The translations under genes and the position numbers were made by a program. This document shows positions 7,510 through 16,671 of a stretch of 64,000 nt of DNA, in pieces; the first letter of the stretch is position 1, and each line of letters begins with the position of its first letter. Location of the stretch: contig JADJZB010000007.1 in assembly GCA_016719485.1 (NCBI GenBank), forward strand, positions 60,842 through 124,841. The letters are read 5' to 3'. The stretch comes from Holophagales bacterium (GTDB lineage: Bacteria > Acidobacteriota > Thermoanaerobaculia > UBA5066). A model generated the notes under the pieces. That model saw only the letters and a program-made list of their open reading frames with translations, was not told the origin of the DNA and ran no database searches.

Positions 7510-9621
7510 ATGAACGACGGCGAGGAGAAGAAGGCACCGGCTGTCACCGAGACGAGCGAGGCCCAGATCGCGTCCCACTGGAAAGAGGAGGACACGTACA
7601 GGCCCCCCGTCACGTTCGTCACGCAGGCGAACATGGCCGACCCGGAGGTCAACGAAAGGTTCGCCGAGAAGAACTTCCCGAAGTGCTACGAGGAGTACGC
7701 CGAGCTCCTCACCTGGTACGAGCGCTGGCACACCGTTCTCGATACCCAGGACCCGCCGTTCTGGAAGTGGTTCGTCGGCGGCCAGATCAACGCCTCGTAC
7801 AACTGCGTCGACCGGCACCTGGCGAAGTACAAGAACAAGGCGGCGCTCATCTTCGTCCCGGAGCCGGAGGACGAGGACCCGACCGCCATCACCTACCAGG
7901 AGCTCTACGCGCGCGTCAACGAGTTCGCGGCGCTCCTGCGCGACTTCGCGGGCCTGAAGGCCGGGGACCGCGTCACGATCCACATGCCGATGGTCGCCGA
8001 GCTCCCGATCACCATGCTCGCCTGCGCCCGGCTCGGCATCATTCACTCGGTCGTCTTCGGCGGCTTCAGCGGCGAGGCGTGCGGCCTGCGCGCCGCCGAC
8101 TCCGGGAGCCGCGTCCTCATCTACATGGACGGCTACTACCGCAGCGGCAAGATGATCGACCACAAGGCGAGCGCCGAGATCGCCGTGGCGACCGCGGAGA
8201 AGGAAGGCCAGAAGATCGACAAGGTCCTGGTCTGGAAGCGCTATCCCGAGAAGTACACGTCGGCCACGCCGATGGTCGCGGGGCGCGACTTCTTCGTCGA
8301 CGAGGTCCTGAAGGACTACCACCGCGCCCGCGTCGAGCCGGTCCCGCTGGACGCGGAGCACCCGCTCTTCCTCATGTACACGAGCGGCACCACGGGCAAG
8401 CCGAAGGGCTGCCAGCACCGGACGGGGGGCTACCTCGCCTACGTGGCGGGCACCTCCAAGTACATCCAGGACATCCACCCGGAAGACGTCTACTGGTGCA
8501 TGGCCGACATCGGCTGGATCACCGGGCACTCGTACATCGTCTACGGGCCTCTCGCCGTCGGCGCGACCGCGGTCATCTTCGAGGGCACTCCGAACTTCCC
8601 CGACGCCGGCCGGCCCTGGCGGATCGCCGAGCGGCTCGACGTGAACATCTTCCACACCTCGCCGACGGCGATCCGCATGCTCCGCAAGGCCGGCGCCGAC
8701 GAGCCGAAGAAGTACAACTACAGGTTCAAGCACATGACGACGGTCGGCGAGCCGATCGAGCCCGAGGTCTGGCGCTGGTACTACGAGGTCGTCGGCAAGG
8801 GGAAGGCGGTCATCGTCGACACCTGGTGGCAGACGGAGACCGGGGGCTTCCTCTGCTCGACCAAGCCCGCGCTCGACCTGATGAAGCCGGGCAGCGCCGG
8901 GCCCGGGATGCCGGGCATCTACCCGGTCATCCTGGACGAGAACGCCAGGGAGATGAGCCCCGGCACCGGCCGGGCCGGCAACATCTGTATCAAGAACCCC
9001 TGGCCCGGGATCATGCAGACGATCTGGGGCGACCACGACCGGTTCGCGCGGCAGTACTACGCGAAGTACTGCAAGGACAAGACGAGCAAGAGGTGGCAGG
9101 ACTGGCCGTACTTCGCGGGGGACGGAGCGCTGCACGCCGCCGACGGCTACTTCCGGATCCTCGGCCGCGTCGACGACGTCATCAACGTGGCCGGGCACCG
9201 GCTCGGGACGAAGGAGCTCGAGTCGGCCTGCCTCACGGTCGTCGAGGTCGCCGAGGCCGCGGTCGTCCCGGTCGTCGACGAGGTCAAGGGGCGCGTCCCC
9301 GAGATCTACGTCTCGCTCAAGCCGGGCTACGCGGCGACGAAGGAGATCACCGACAAGATCGTCGCGACGATCGAGACGATGATCGGAAAGATCGCGCGGC
9401 CCAAGGCGGTGCACATCGTCTCCGACATGCCGAAGACGAGGTCGGGCAAGATCATGCGGCGCGTCCTGGCCGCCATCTCGAACACCCTCGACACCGGAGA
9501 CATCACGACGCTCGCCAACCCGGACGTCGTCGAGCAGATCCGCCAGACGGTCCAGGGCAAGGAGAAGGTGGCGATCAAGGAGGGCCCGGAAGACCTGAAG
9601 CTCTTCGGCAAGGAAGAGTAG
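7510..9621 (+). CDS. acs: Acetyl-CoA synthetase (AMP-forming)
   Basis: 703-residue cytoplasmic enzyme that makes acetyl-CoA from acetate, ATP and CoA through acetyl-AMP. Signature motifs are MYTSGTTGKPKG (P-loop, about 288-299), DTWWQTETGG, GRVDDVINVAGHR (A8 hinge) and PKTRSGKIMRR near the C-terminus. In the last motif Lys647 corresponds to the catalytic lysine that is reversibly acetylated in Acs. The length is slightly above the usual 650 because of an extended N-terminus and a C-terminal tail. ATG 7510 is chosen for AGGAGGA upstream. The open frame extends further 5' but without coding character. First gene of acs-acuB-acuC, followed by pat. Confidence 0.97.
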   Translation: MNDGEEKKAPAVTETSEAQIASHWKEEDTYRPPVTFVTQANMADPEVNERFAEKNFPKCYEEYAELLTWYERWHTVLDTQDPPFWKWFVGGQINASYNCVDRHLAKYKNKAALIFVPEPEDEDPTAITYQELYARVNEFAALLRDFAGLKAGDRVTIHMPMVAELPITMLACARLGIIHSVVFGGFSGEACGLRAADSGSRVLIYMDGYYRSGKMIDHKASAEIAVATAEKEGQKIDKVLVWKRYPEKYTSATPMVAGRDFFVDEVLKDYHRARVEPVPLDAEHPLFLMYTSGTTGKPKGCQHRTGGYLAYVAGTSKYIQDIHPEDVYWCMADIGWITGHSYIVYGPLAVGATAVIFEGTPNFPDAGRPWRIAERLDVNIFHTSPTAIRMLRKAGADEPKKYNYRFKHMTTVGEPIEPEVWRWYYEVVGKGKAVIVDTWWQTETGGFLCSTKPALDLMKPGSAGPGMPGIYPVILDENAREMSPGTGRAGNICIKNPWPGIMQTIWGDHDRFARQYYAKYCKDKTSKRWQDWPYFAGDGALHAADGYFRILGRVDDVINVAGHRLGTKELESACLTVVEVAEAAVVPVVDEVKGRVPEIYVSLKPGYAATKEITDKIVATIETMIGKIARPKAVHIVSDMPKTRSGKIMRRVLAAISNTLDTGDITTLANPDVVEQIRQTVQGKEKVAIKEGPEDLKLFGKEE

Positions 9622-9633
9622 CGAGGCCGGGTC

Positions 9634-10263
9634 ATGCTCGTTCGAGACATCATGAGGTCTCCCGTGGTGGGCGTGTCGCCCGCCACGACGCTGCAGGACG
9701 CCTACCGGACGATGAGGGAGAAGGGGTTCCGGCACCTGGCGGTCCTCGACGGGGAGCGCCTCGCCGGCGTGGTCACCGACCGCGACCTCAGGCTCGCGAC
9801 CTCGGCGCTCGCTCCCGTCCCGTTCCCCGCGGACAGCGCCGTCTCCGCGATCATGTGCACGGAGCCGCTGACGGCGAACGCGGACGACGCCGTGGAGGAC
9901 GCCGCCCGCGTCATGCGCGAGCGGAAGATCGGGTGCCTCCCCGTCGTCGACGACGGGCGCGTCATCGGGATCATCACCGGGATCGACCTCCTCGACGCCC
10001 TCATAAGAATGACCGGCGTCGACAAGCCCTCCGGCCGCCTGGAGGTCTATCTCCCGGACCGGCCGGGCGAGCTTGCGCGGCTCACCGCATTCATGGGGGA
10101 GCGGGAGCTCAACATCCACTCCATCCTCACGTACCCCGAAGGGACGGAGCGCGTCCGGACCGTTCTGCGCATCGGCTCGATCGAAACGCGCCTGGTAGCC
10201 CAGGACCTGCGCAAGGCGGGGTTCGAGGTCGTCTGGCCACCCGACAAGCCATGTCCTCGCTGA
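9634..10263 (+). CDS. acuB: CBS-pair and ACT-domain protein (AcuB-like)
   Basis: 209-residue protein with two CBS motifs (about 1-58 and 70-130; VRDIMRSPVVGV, AIMCTEPLTANADD) and a C-terminal ACT domain (about 137-205; LEVYLPDRPGELARLTAFM). This is the AcuB architecture. AcuB is encoded with acetyl-CoA synthetase and AcuC in Bacillus, where its exact function is still unclear, and ligand sensing through CBS and ACT is likely. It starts 12 bases after acs and overlaps acuC by 13 bases, so co-expression is expected. Confidence 0.9.
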   Translation: MLVRDIMRSPVVGVSPATTLQDAYRTMREKGFRHLAVLDGERLAGVVTDRDLRLATSALAPVPFPADSAVSAIMCTEPLTANADDAVEDAARVMRERKIGCLPVVDDGRVIGIITGIDLLDALIRMTGVDKPSGRLEVYLPDRPGELARLTAFMGERELNIHSILTYPEGTERVRTVLRIGSIETRLVAQDLRKAGFEVVWPPDKPCPR

Positions 10264-11384
10264 TCTACCGTGCCGAGTACGCGAACTACTCCTTCGGAGA
10301 GAACCACCCCTTCAGCCCCCTCAGGGTACGAATGGCGCTGGAGCTCCTGGAGGCGCTCGGGCACCGTGTCGACGCGATCGCCCCCGAGCCCGCCCGCCGC
10401 GAGGACCTCCTCTCCGTCCACGACGACTACTACGTCGACCACGTGGAATCGCTGAGCGCGGGCCGGAAGGTTCCCAACGCCCAGAGTTACGGCCTCGACA
10501 CTCCCGACACCCCCGCCTTCCCGGGGATGGACGAAGCGGCCCGCTGGCACGTGGGAGGGACGCTTCTCGGCGCGCGCCAGATCCTGGAGGGAACCGCGAA
10601 GCGGGTCCTCCAGCTGGGGGGCGGGCTCCACCACGCGCGGCGAAACTTCGCGTCGGGATTCTGCGTCTACAACGACCTTGCCGTCGCGATCCGCTCGTTG
10701 ACCCGGCGCGGCCTGTGGGTCGCCTACCTCGACATCGACGTCCACCACGGGGACGGCGTCCAGCAGATCCTCTACGAGGACAAGCGGGTGATGACGATCA
10801 GCCTCCACGAGTCGGGGAAGTACCTCTACCCCGGCACGGGCGACGTCCACGAGCTGGGCTCGGGAGTCGGTCGCGGGCTGAAGCTGAACGTCCCCCTCGA
10901 GCCGCACACCGAGGGGGAGAGCTACCTCGAGATCCTCGAGGCGGTCGTCCCCGCCGCGCTCCGGCACTTCGGACCGGCCGTCCTCGTCGTCCAGGCGGGG
11001 GCCGACGCCCACTACGACGACCAGCTCGCCGACCTGATGCTCGGAACGCGCGACTACGAGAGGATCTTCGACCGCATCCTCGGGTGGGCGGAGACGTTCA
11101 CTGCGGGGCGCGTCCTCTTCACGCTCGGCGGGGGCTACTCGCTGCGCGCCACGCCGCGGGTCTGGGCGCTCCTCTACCTCGTCGTGAACGGCCTGCCGGT
11201 CCCGAAGGAGCTGCCGCCGGAGTGGGTGAGGCGGTGGAGCCACGTCCTGGGCCCCGAGCCCCCGCCGGAATTCCACGACCCCTCACCGCTCCGCGTCGAC
11301 ATCCCGAACCGCGCCCAGATCCGGCACCGGAACCTCCAGGTGGCGCATCGGCTCCTCGAGGCCGCGCGTCCCTACTGGCTCTGA
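10251..11384 (+). CDS. acuC: Histone-deacetylase-family protein (AcuC-like)
   Basis: 377-residue zinc-dependent deacetylase of the class I HDAC/AcuC family. The active-site pattern is visible: GGGLHHARRNFASGF (about 123-137), DIDVHHGDGVQ (about 161-171, metal-binding Asp and His), QAGADAHYDDQL (second metal Asp, about 250) and GGGYS. In Bacillus AcuC removes the acetyl group from the active-site lysine of acetyl-CoA synthetase and reactivates it. The position directly after acs and acuB fits that role. The ATG at 10251 lies inside the end of acuB. Confidence 0.93.
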   Translation: MSSLIYRAEYANYSFGENHPFSPLRVRMALELLEALGHRVDAIAPEPARREDLLSVHDDYYVDHVESLSAGRKVPNAQSYGLDTPDTPAFPGMDEAARWHVGGTLLGARQILEGTAKRVLQLGGGLHHARRNFASGFCVYNDLAVAIRSLTRRGLWVAYLDIDVHHGDGVQQILYEDKRVMTISLHESGKYLYPGTGDVHELGSGVGRGLKLNVPLEPHTEGESYLEILEAVVPAALRHFGPAVLVVQAGADAHYDDQLADLMLGTRDYERIFDRILGWAETFTAGRVLFTLGGGYSLRATPRVWALLYLVVNGLPVPKELPPEWVRRWSHVLGPEPPPEFHDPSPLRVDIPNRAQIRHRNLQVAHRLLEAARPYWL

Positions 11385-11416
11385 GAGAGGCCGGAGTCCG
11401 TTCCCCAGCCGGCACC

Positions 11417-11422
11417 TATAAT
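11417..11422 (+). promoter_or_regulatory. -10 element before pat
   Basis: Consensus TATAAT ending 10 bases before the pat ATG at 11433. Transcription from it would start about 3 to 4 bases before the ATG, giving an almost leaderless mRNA. No clear -35 box is seen 16 to 18 bases upstream. It suggests pat has its own start in addition to any readthrough from acuC. Confidence 0.45.
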
Positions 11423-11432
11423 TTCCCGCTGG

Positions 11433-13883
11433 ATGTTCCGAATCATTCCCGACGGAAAGAGCTTCAGCGAATACGCGCTGCTGCGCGACGGCGAGAGCGT
11501 CCTCCTGCGCGTCGCCACGCCAGCGGACGTCCCCGCCGTCGAAGCGCTGATGCAGGGCGTCTCCCGCGCGTCCCTCCAGATGCGCTTCATGGGCGCCGTC
11601 GCCTACGTCGCCCGCAGCACGGTCGAGTTCATGTGCTCGGGGGAGCCGCACGATCGCCTGAGCGTCCTCGTCATCGTGGGGCAGGAGCCCGACGCGCGCG
11701 TCATGGCCATCGGCAGCTACACCTCGCTCGGTGTCGGCGGCAAGGCCGAGGTGGCCTTCCTCGTCCACGACGAGTTCCAGGGCCGGGGGATCAGCACCCT
11801 GCTCCTCGAGCGGCTCGCCGGGATCGCGGCGGGATACGGCTTCATCGGGTTCGAAGCCGAGGTCCTCTACGAGAACCAGGCGATGATCGACGTCTTCACG
11901 GGCTCGGGGTTCGAGGTCTGCCAGGCCGAGGGAGGGGGCGGCTGCATCCACGTGCAGTTCCCCGTCTCGGGCGTCGCGTCGCTAAGGGAACGTGTCGAGC
12001 TGCGCGACCGGATCGCCGCGGCGAACTCGCTCGTTCCCCTCCTGAAGCCGCGTTCGGTGGCGGTGGTGGGGGCGTCGCGGGACCCGACGGCCGTCGGGAG
12101 CATGATCTTCCGCGCCATCCTCCGCGGGGGCTTCACCGGGACGGTCTACCCCGTGAACAACCAGACGGCCTCCGTTCAGAGCGTTCGCGCCTACCCGTCC
12201 GTGAAGGAGCTCCCCGAGCGCGCGGATCTCGCGGTCGTCGCCGTCCCGGTGGCGAAGGTCCTGGAGGTGGCGGAGGAGGCCCTTCGCGCCGGGACGAAGG
12301 CGCTTCTCGTCCTCACCTCGGGCTTCGGCGAGACGGGACCCGAGGGGGCGGCGTGCCAGCGCGAGCTGGTCACCCTCGTGCGTTCCCACGGCGCCCGGCT
12401 CGTCGGCCCGAACTGCCTCGGCGTGATGAACACCCACCCCGAGATCCGCCTGAACGCGAGCCTGGCGCCGGAGCTCGTCCCCGAGGGGAGGATCGGCTTC
12501 TTCTCGCACTCGGCCGCGCTCGGCCTCGTCATCCTCAACTACGCCGCCGAACGCGGCCTCGGCTTTTCGACGTTCGTCTCGGCGGGGAACCGCGCCGACG
12601 TCTCGGGCAACGACCTCCTCCAGTACTGGGAGGAGGACGCCTCGACCGACGTCGCCCTCCTCTACCTCGAGACGTTCGGAAACCCGCGCCGCTTCGCCCG
12701 CGTCGCGCGGCGCCTGTCGTACAAGAAGCCGATCCTCTGCGTGAAGAGCGCCCGGAGCCGGGCCGGCCGCGCCGCCGCGCGCGCCCACATCGGGGCGGCC
12801 GCGATGAGCGACACGAACGTCGACGTCCTCTTCCGGCAGGCGGGGGTCATCCGGGCCGAGACGCTCGAGGAGATGTTCGACGTCTCGCTCCTCCTTTCCA
12901 GCCAGCCGCTCCCGCGCGGCAACCGGGTCGCCATCATCAGCAACTCGGGGGGCGTCCTGACCATCTGCGCCGACGCCTGCGACGCCAACGGCCTCTCGGT
13001 CGAGGGGACGGGCGCCGTCGACCTCGGCGCCCTCGCCACGGTCGAGGAATACGAGAAGGCGGTCCAGGAGGCGGTGGAGCACGACGGTGTCGACGCTCTC
13101 GTCGTCATCTTCGCGTGCATCGGCGGCTGCGACCCGAAGGTCGTCGGGCGCGGCATCCGGCGCGGGGTCCTGCGCGCCGAGCGGAAGACCGGCGTCGCCA
13201 AGCCCGTTCTCCTCTGTCTCATGGGCCAGGCGGGGATCGTTCGCCTCCACGGTGAAGGGGCGGCGGACCCCGTCGGAACCGCGTCGCGCCACGCCTTCCC
13301 GTCCTACCGCTTCCCCGAGTCCGCCGCCCTCGCCCTCTCGCGCGCCGTCCAGTACGCCGCCCACCGGCAACGTCCGGGCGGACACTTCGTCTGGTACGAC
13401 GACGTCGATGCCGGCGCCGCCCGACAGGAAGTGACGGCCCTCCTGGCGGACGGGGCCGAAGACGTCGTCTGGCTGGAAGGGGAGAAGGCGGAGTCCCTCC
13501 TGGCGCGCTTCGGCATCTCGACGGGGGCCGTGAAGGAGACCGGCACTTCGGCCGCGGCAGACCACGCCCTCGTGGAGGTCGTTTCCGACCCGAGCTTCGG
13601 CCCCCTCATTCGCCTCTCGCGGCCGGGGCTGCCGCCGGTCGTCAGGATCACGCCGCTGACCGACCACGACGTGAAGGAGATTGTCGAGACGGCCGGCCTT
13701 CCGCTCGAGTGCGGGGTCGACGAGCTCCTCGGCCGGATGTCCCAGCTCATCGAGGAGCTCCCGTGGATCTGGGCCATGCAGGCCCGGATCCACAGGGTGG
13801 AGCACGCCCCGGGGAGCTGCGGCGTCGTCCTGGAGGCGGCGGTGAGGATCGCCCTGTCGCGCCGCGAGAACCCGGTGAAATAG
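11433..13883 (+). CDS. pat: GNAT protein acetyltransferase fused to NDP-forming acyl-CoA synthetase domain (Pat-like)
   Basis: 816-residue protein-lysine acetyltransferase of the Pat/PatA type. Domains: N-terminal GNAT (about 1-175; acetyl-CoA loop FQGRGISTLLLERL near 113-126), a CoA-binding Rossmann domain (about 195-330; SVAVVGASRDPTAVGSMIF), then succinyl-CoA-ligase-like domains (about 340-625). The C-terminal ATP-grasp is shortened: after LLARFGISTGAVKETG the sequence goes almost straight to VEVVSDPSFGPLIRL, without the usual ATP-binding half. Pat acetylates and inactivates Acs in other bacteria, so with acuC it would close an acetylation cycle on the Acs encoded 1.8 kb upstream. The GNAT-first order is as in actinobacterial PatA. 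Confidence 0.88.
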   Translation: MFRIIPDGKSFSEYALLRDGESVLLRVATPADVPAVEALMQGVSRASLQMRFMGAVAYVARSTVEFMCSGEPHDRLSVLVIVGQEPDARVMAIGSYTSLGVGGKAEVAFLVHDEFQGRGISTLLLERLAGIAAGYGFIGFEAEVLYENQAMIDVFTGSGFEVCQAEGGGGCIHVQFPVSGVASLRERVELRDRIAAANSLVPLLKPRSVAVVGASRDPTAVGSMIFRAILRGGFTGTVYPVNNQTASVQSVRAYPSVKELPERADLAVVAVPVAKVLEVAEEALRAGTKALLVLTSGFGETGPEGAACQRELVTLVRSHGARLVGPNCLGVMNTHPEIRLNASLAPELVPEGRIGFFSHSAALGLVILNYAAERGLGFSTFVSAGNRADVSGNDLLQYWEEDASTDVALLYLETFGNPRRFARVARRLSYKKPILCVKSARSRAGRAAARAHIGAAAMSDTNVDVLFRQAGVIRAETLEEMFDVSLLLSSQPLPRGNRVAIISNSGGVLTICADACDANGLSVEGTGAVDLGALATVEEYEKAVQEAVEHDGVDALVVIFACIGGCDPKVVGRGIRRGVLRAERKTGVAKPVLLCLMGQAGIVRLHGEGAADPVGTASRHAFPSYRFPESAALALSRAVQYAAHRQRPGGHFVWYDDVDAGAARQEVTALLADGAEDVVWLEGEKAESLLARFGISTGAVKETGTSAAADHALVEVVSDPSFGPLIRLSRPGLPPVVRITPLTDHDVKEIVETAGLPLECGVDELLGRMSQLIEELPWIWAMQARIHRVEHAPGSCGVVLEAAVRIALSRRENPVK

Positions 13884-13940
13884 CGACGTGCGCCGGCGCG
13901 GGGGTCCGAGGCCTGGTGCGATGGTCGAACCCGGAAACGA

Positions 13941-13972
13941 GGACGCCCGCGACGCAAGGGTCGCGGGCGTCC
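13941..13972. terminator. Bidirectional hairpin between convergent genes
   Basis: Perfect 13-base-pair stem: GGACGCCCGCGAC (13941-13953), a six-base loop, and GTCGCGGGCGTCC (13960-13972). It lies between the end of pat (13883) and the stop of the convergent IPTL-CTERM-like gene (13997). There is no long T-run, so intrinsic termination is likely but not certain. Confidence 0.7.
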
Positions 13973-13996
13973 GTTGCCGGGAAGTTCTCGGGGGTC

Positions 13997-15124
13997 TCAG
14001 GCCATTGGAGCGCGCCGGAGGGCGAGGAGCGCGGCCCCGGCGAGGAGGACGGCGAGCGCCGCCAGGCCCGCCGGGGACGTTGTCGGGATGGCGGCGAGGC
14101 TGCCGTCGACGAGCACCGTCGCCGCGGCGGTGGCCGCCGTCGGGTCGGTCGCGTCGCTCGAGGCGGTCGCGGTGTTGACCACGGCCTGTCCGGAGCTGGC
14201 CCAGACCTGACCGATCACCTGGCACGAGGCGGATGCGCCGTTGGCGAGGGTGCCGACGTTCCACGTGAGCGTGTTCCCGGCCGGCGGCCCCGCGGCGCAG
14301 GTGTCGGCTGTCCAGTCGAAGCCGACGGGCAGGGTGTCGGTCACGACGGTGTTCGAGGCGGAATTCGGGCCGTTGTTCGTGACCGTCAGGGTCCAGGTCA
14401 CCGTCCCCATTGGTGCGACGACGGGGGAGTCGGCGGTCTTCGTCAGGGAGAGGTCCGCCTCGGGGTCGACGGTGTCGTAGTAGACGGTCCCGTTCCATTG
14501 GCGGGGGAAGAAGCTCGTCCCCGTGAAGGCGGGGTTGCCTTTCCCGTGATGGGTCGTCAGGCTGAGATCGGCGTTCGAGAATGTCGTGGGGCCGCCGTTC
14601 GTGTACTGCAGGACGGCCGACGGGTAGCTCTGGACGTCGACGTAGATGCCGTAGGTATTGCCGGCGGCCAGTGTGAGCCCGCCGATCGGAACGGGCGTCG
14701 GGAGGCCCACGCCGGCAGGCGTCACGACGGCGGTTCCGATGAGAGTCCAGCCCGCCGGGTTGCTCTCGAAGCCACTCGCCGTGCCGGTGCGCCAGTAGAT
14801 CGCCATCGTCGTGTTCGTCCCCGCGCCCAGGTTCACGTCGAAGCTCGTGATCGTCAGGTCGACGGCGGGGACGAGGTCGAACGTGTTGCCGGCGAAGCTG
14901 TTGCCCGCGGTGAAGAGGGTCGTGAGCGAGCCCGGGGCAAGCGCGGCGACGCGGCTCGAGGCCTCGGGGAGCCTCGGGGCCGTCGCCGTGAGGGACGACG
15001 TCGCCCGCCGAGGGGTGCCGTCGTCGTTCCGTCCTGCCGCGGCCTGGGCGAGGACCGTCGATCCCTGCAGGAGCAGGAGCGCGACCGAAGCTCGCGCCGC
15101 GATTTTCAAGTGGGTCAGACCCAT
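13997..15124 (-). CDS. Secreted DUF11-repeat protein with IPTL-CTERM-like sorting tail
   Basis: 375-residue exported protein of unknown role. It has an N-terminal signal peptide (ARASVALLLLQGSTVLAQA), a beta-rich middle, and a DUF11-type repeat at about 225-330 (DLSLTKTADSPVVAPMGTVT, LTVTNNGPNSASNTVVTDTL). The C-terminus has IPTTSPAGLAAL, a hydrophobic helix and RRAPMA. That tripartite end resembles IPTL-CTERM/PEP-CTERM sorting signals, which are processed by exosortase-type systems. No exosortase is in this window. It is isolated between convergent pat and a co-directional LysE gene. Confidence 0.75.
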   Translation of the reverse strand: MGLTHLKIAARASVALLLLQGSTVLAQAAAGRNDDGTPRRATSSLTATAPRLPEASSRVAALAPGSLTTLFTAGNSFAGNTFDLVPAVDLTITSFDVNLGAGTNTTMAIYWRTGTASGFESNPAGWTLIGTAVVTPAGVGLPTPVPIGGLTLAAGNTYGIYVDVQSYPSAVLQYTNGGPTTFSNADLSLTTHHGKGNPAFTGTSFFPRQWNGTVYYDTVDPEADLSLTKTADSPVVAPMGTVTWTLTVTNNGPNSASNTVVTDTLPVGFDWTADTCAAGPPAGNTLTWNVGTLANGASASCQVIGQVWASSGQAVVNTATASSDATDPTAATAAATVLVDGSLAAIPTTSPAGLAALAVLLAGAALLALRRAPMA

Positions 15125-15240
15125 GTGTCACTCCTCCTCGTTGATTCGAGCGACCCCGTCGCGCGTTACGGCCGCCGTCGGGCCGACTGGAGGCCGAGTT
15201 CTTAGGCTACTCCGAAAAGCACCGTGCGCACTGTGGGCTG

Positions 15241-15924
15241 CTACGGAATCCAGTCGCCCGACACGAACTCGGAGACCGTCCTCCAGCTGAAGTAGAGACC
15301 GAAGCCGAGCAGGAGGACGCCGGCGGCGAAGGTGGATTTCTTGATCCACTCGCCGGCCGGATGGCTCTTCAGCCGCTCGACGAGCTCGGTGAGGATGAAG
15401 AACCAGGTGAAGACGCCGACGCCGACGCCGACCGCGAAGGTCGCGCCGGCGAGGAGGCCGGTGGGGAGGATCCGGTGTCCGACGAGGAAGGAGATGATGA
15501 GCGTCCAGTTCACGAAGAGCGCCGGGTTCGCCGCTCCCTGCAGGACGCCGACGAGGAGGGGAAAGCGGAAGCCCGAGACCTCCTTCGGCGGCGCCGTCAG
15601 GCCGCGCCCCGTGGCGTCGCGCTCCGCGTCCCTGCGCCTGTCGAAGACGAGGATCTTCAGCCCGCTCGCGAGAAGGAACAGTGCGAGGCCGAGGCGCGTC
15701 CACGGGTTGCTGACGACCTTCTCCAGCACCCAGCCGAACCCCATCGCCACGAAACCGCAGATGACGGTGTCGACGAGCGCGGCCCCGAGCCCCACCCGCA
15801 GCGCCTCGCGCGTCTGGTTCAGGGACGCTTTTCGGATGATGTTGACGTTGACGGGCCCGGGCGGAATCGCCCCGAACAGGCCTACGGCGAAGCCCGCGAG
15901 GAGGGCCACCGGCAGCTCCTTCAC
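15241..15924 (-). CDS. LysE/RhtB-family exporter
   Basis: Inner-membrane transporter with six predicted helices. The first helix carries the family's PGP-type motif (FGAIPPGPVNVNIIRKA), and a cytoplasmic basic loop lies near the middle, as in LysE/RhtB amino-acid exporters. The substrate cannot be read from sequence. The frame is open upstream to a GTG at 15966. I prefer the GTG at 15924, giving 227 residues starting just before the first helix. It is divergent from the secreted protein at 16008. Confidence 0.8.
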   Translation of the reverse strand: MKELPVALLAGFAVGLFGAIPPGPVNVNIIRKASLNQTREALRVGLGAALVDTVICGFVAMGFGWVLEKVVSNPWTRLGLALFLLASGLKILVFDRRRDAERDATGRGLTAPPKEVSGFRFPLLVGVLQGAANPALFVNWTLIISFLVGHRILPTGLLAGATFAVGVGVGVFTWFFILTELVERLKSHPAGEWIKKSTFAAGVLLLGFGLYFSWRTVSEFVSGDWIP

Positions 15925-16007
15925 GCCCGACGGCTCCGGCGCGTCATGCGGCCGGGATCGTCTCACGTCTGTTGCGGCCCTTCGAGCGTAGGGCTAATGT
16001 GACGGAC

Positions 16008-16658
16008 ATGAAGGTCTTCGCCTGCGCGGTCGCGCTCGCGCTCGCTCTCCCCGCCGTGGGCCAGGAGGCCGGGCTGGAGTTCGAGCCGCAGGTCGGCACG
16101 ACGGGGACGCGCGTCACCATCACCAGCCCCCTCCCGAAAGGGGCGGTCGTCCGCTTCGGGAACCGCGTGGTCCCGCTTCTCGTCGAGCCGGGCCGGTCTC
16201 CGAGCTTCATCGTCCCCGAAGGGGTGGGGAGCGCGTTCGTCGTTGCGGGCGTCGGCGGCAAGGCCTCGGCCCGGAGCTCGGTTCCGTTCATCGTGGCCGG
16301 GCCGTCGATGGTCAACACCCCCAAGCTCATCGGCCTGAAGGAGGCCATCGACGTTTTCGGCTACTCCGAGCCGATTCCGGAAGGCGGCGAGAAACCCGAA
16401 ACGAAGGCGAGGCGGGTCCTTTCCTTCGGTGACGGAGACGTCCTGACGATCGGCGAGCCGTCCGCTCCGGGGCCGCTTCCGGCGGTCATCACGAACGACG
16501 CCGCATCGGCCGCCACCCGTGGGATGGGGTCGGCGGGGTTCCTCCTCACCGCGCGACCCCCGACCCAGCGGTCGATCATCATCCCGTCCCTTCCGCTCCT
16601 TCCTCTGCCGACTCCGACTCCGACCCCGACCGAGACCCCCGGTCCGACGTCGAACTGA
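16008..16658 (+). CDS. Exported hypothetical protein with Pro/Thr-rich tail
   Basis: 216-residue protein of unknown function. The N-terminus is a signal peptide (MKVFACAVALALALPAVGQ). The following region (FEPQVGTTGTRVTITSPLPK, VVRFGNRVVPL) resembles an IPT/TIG-type immunoglobulin-like domain. The C-terminus is low complexity (PTPTPTPTETPGPTSN). It ends 13 bases before the SRPBCC gene, so the two may be co-transcribed. Confidence 0.65.
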   Translation: MKVFACAVALALALPAVGQEAGLEFEPQVGTTGTRVTITSPLPKGAVVRFGNRVVPLLVEPGRSPSFIVPEGVGSAFVVAGVGGKASARSSVPFIVAGPSMVNTPKLIGLKEAIDVFGYSEPIPEGGEKPETKARRVLSFGDGDVLTIGEPSAPGPLPAVITNDAASAATRGMGSAGFLLTARPPTQRSIIIPSLPLLPLPTPTPTPTETPGPTSN

Positions 16659-16671
16659 CGGCCGGACCGCC

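Noticed and set aside
16600..16655. PT-dipeptide repeats (CCGACT units) as a tandem-repeat or CRISPR-like element
   Set aside because: Short, in frame and confined to a Pro/Thr-rich protein tail. No spacer pattern and no cas genes anywhere in the window.
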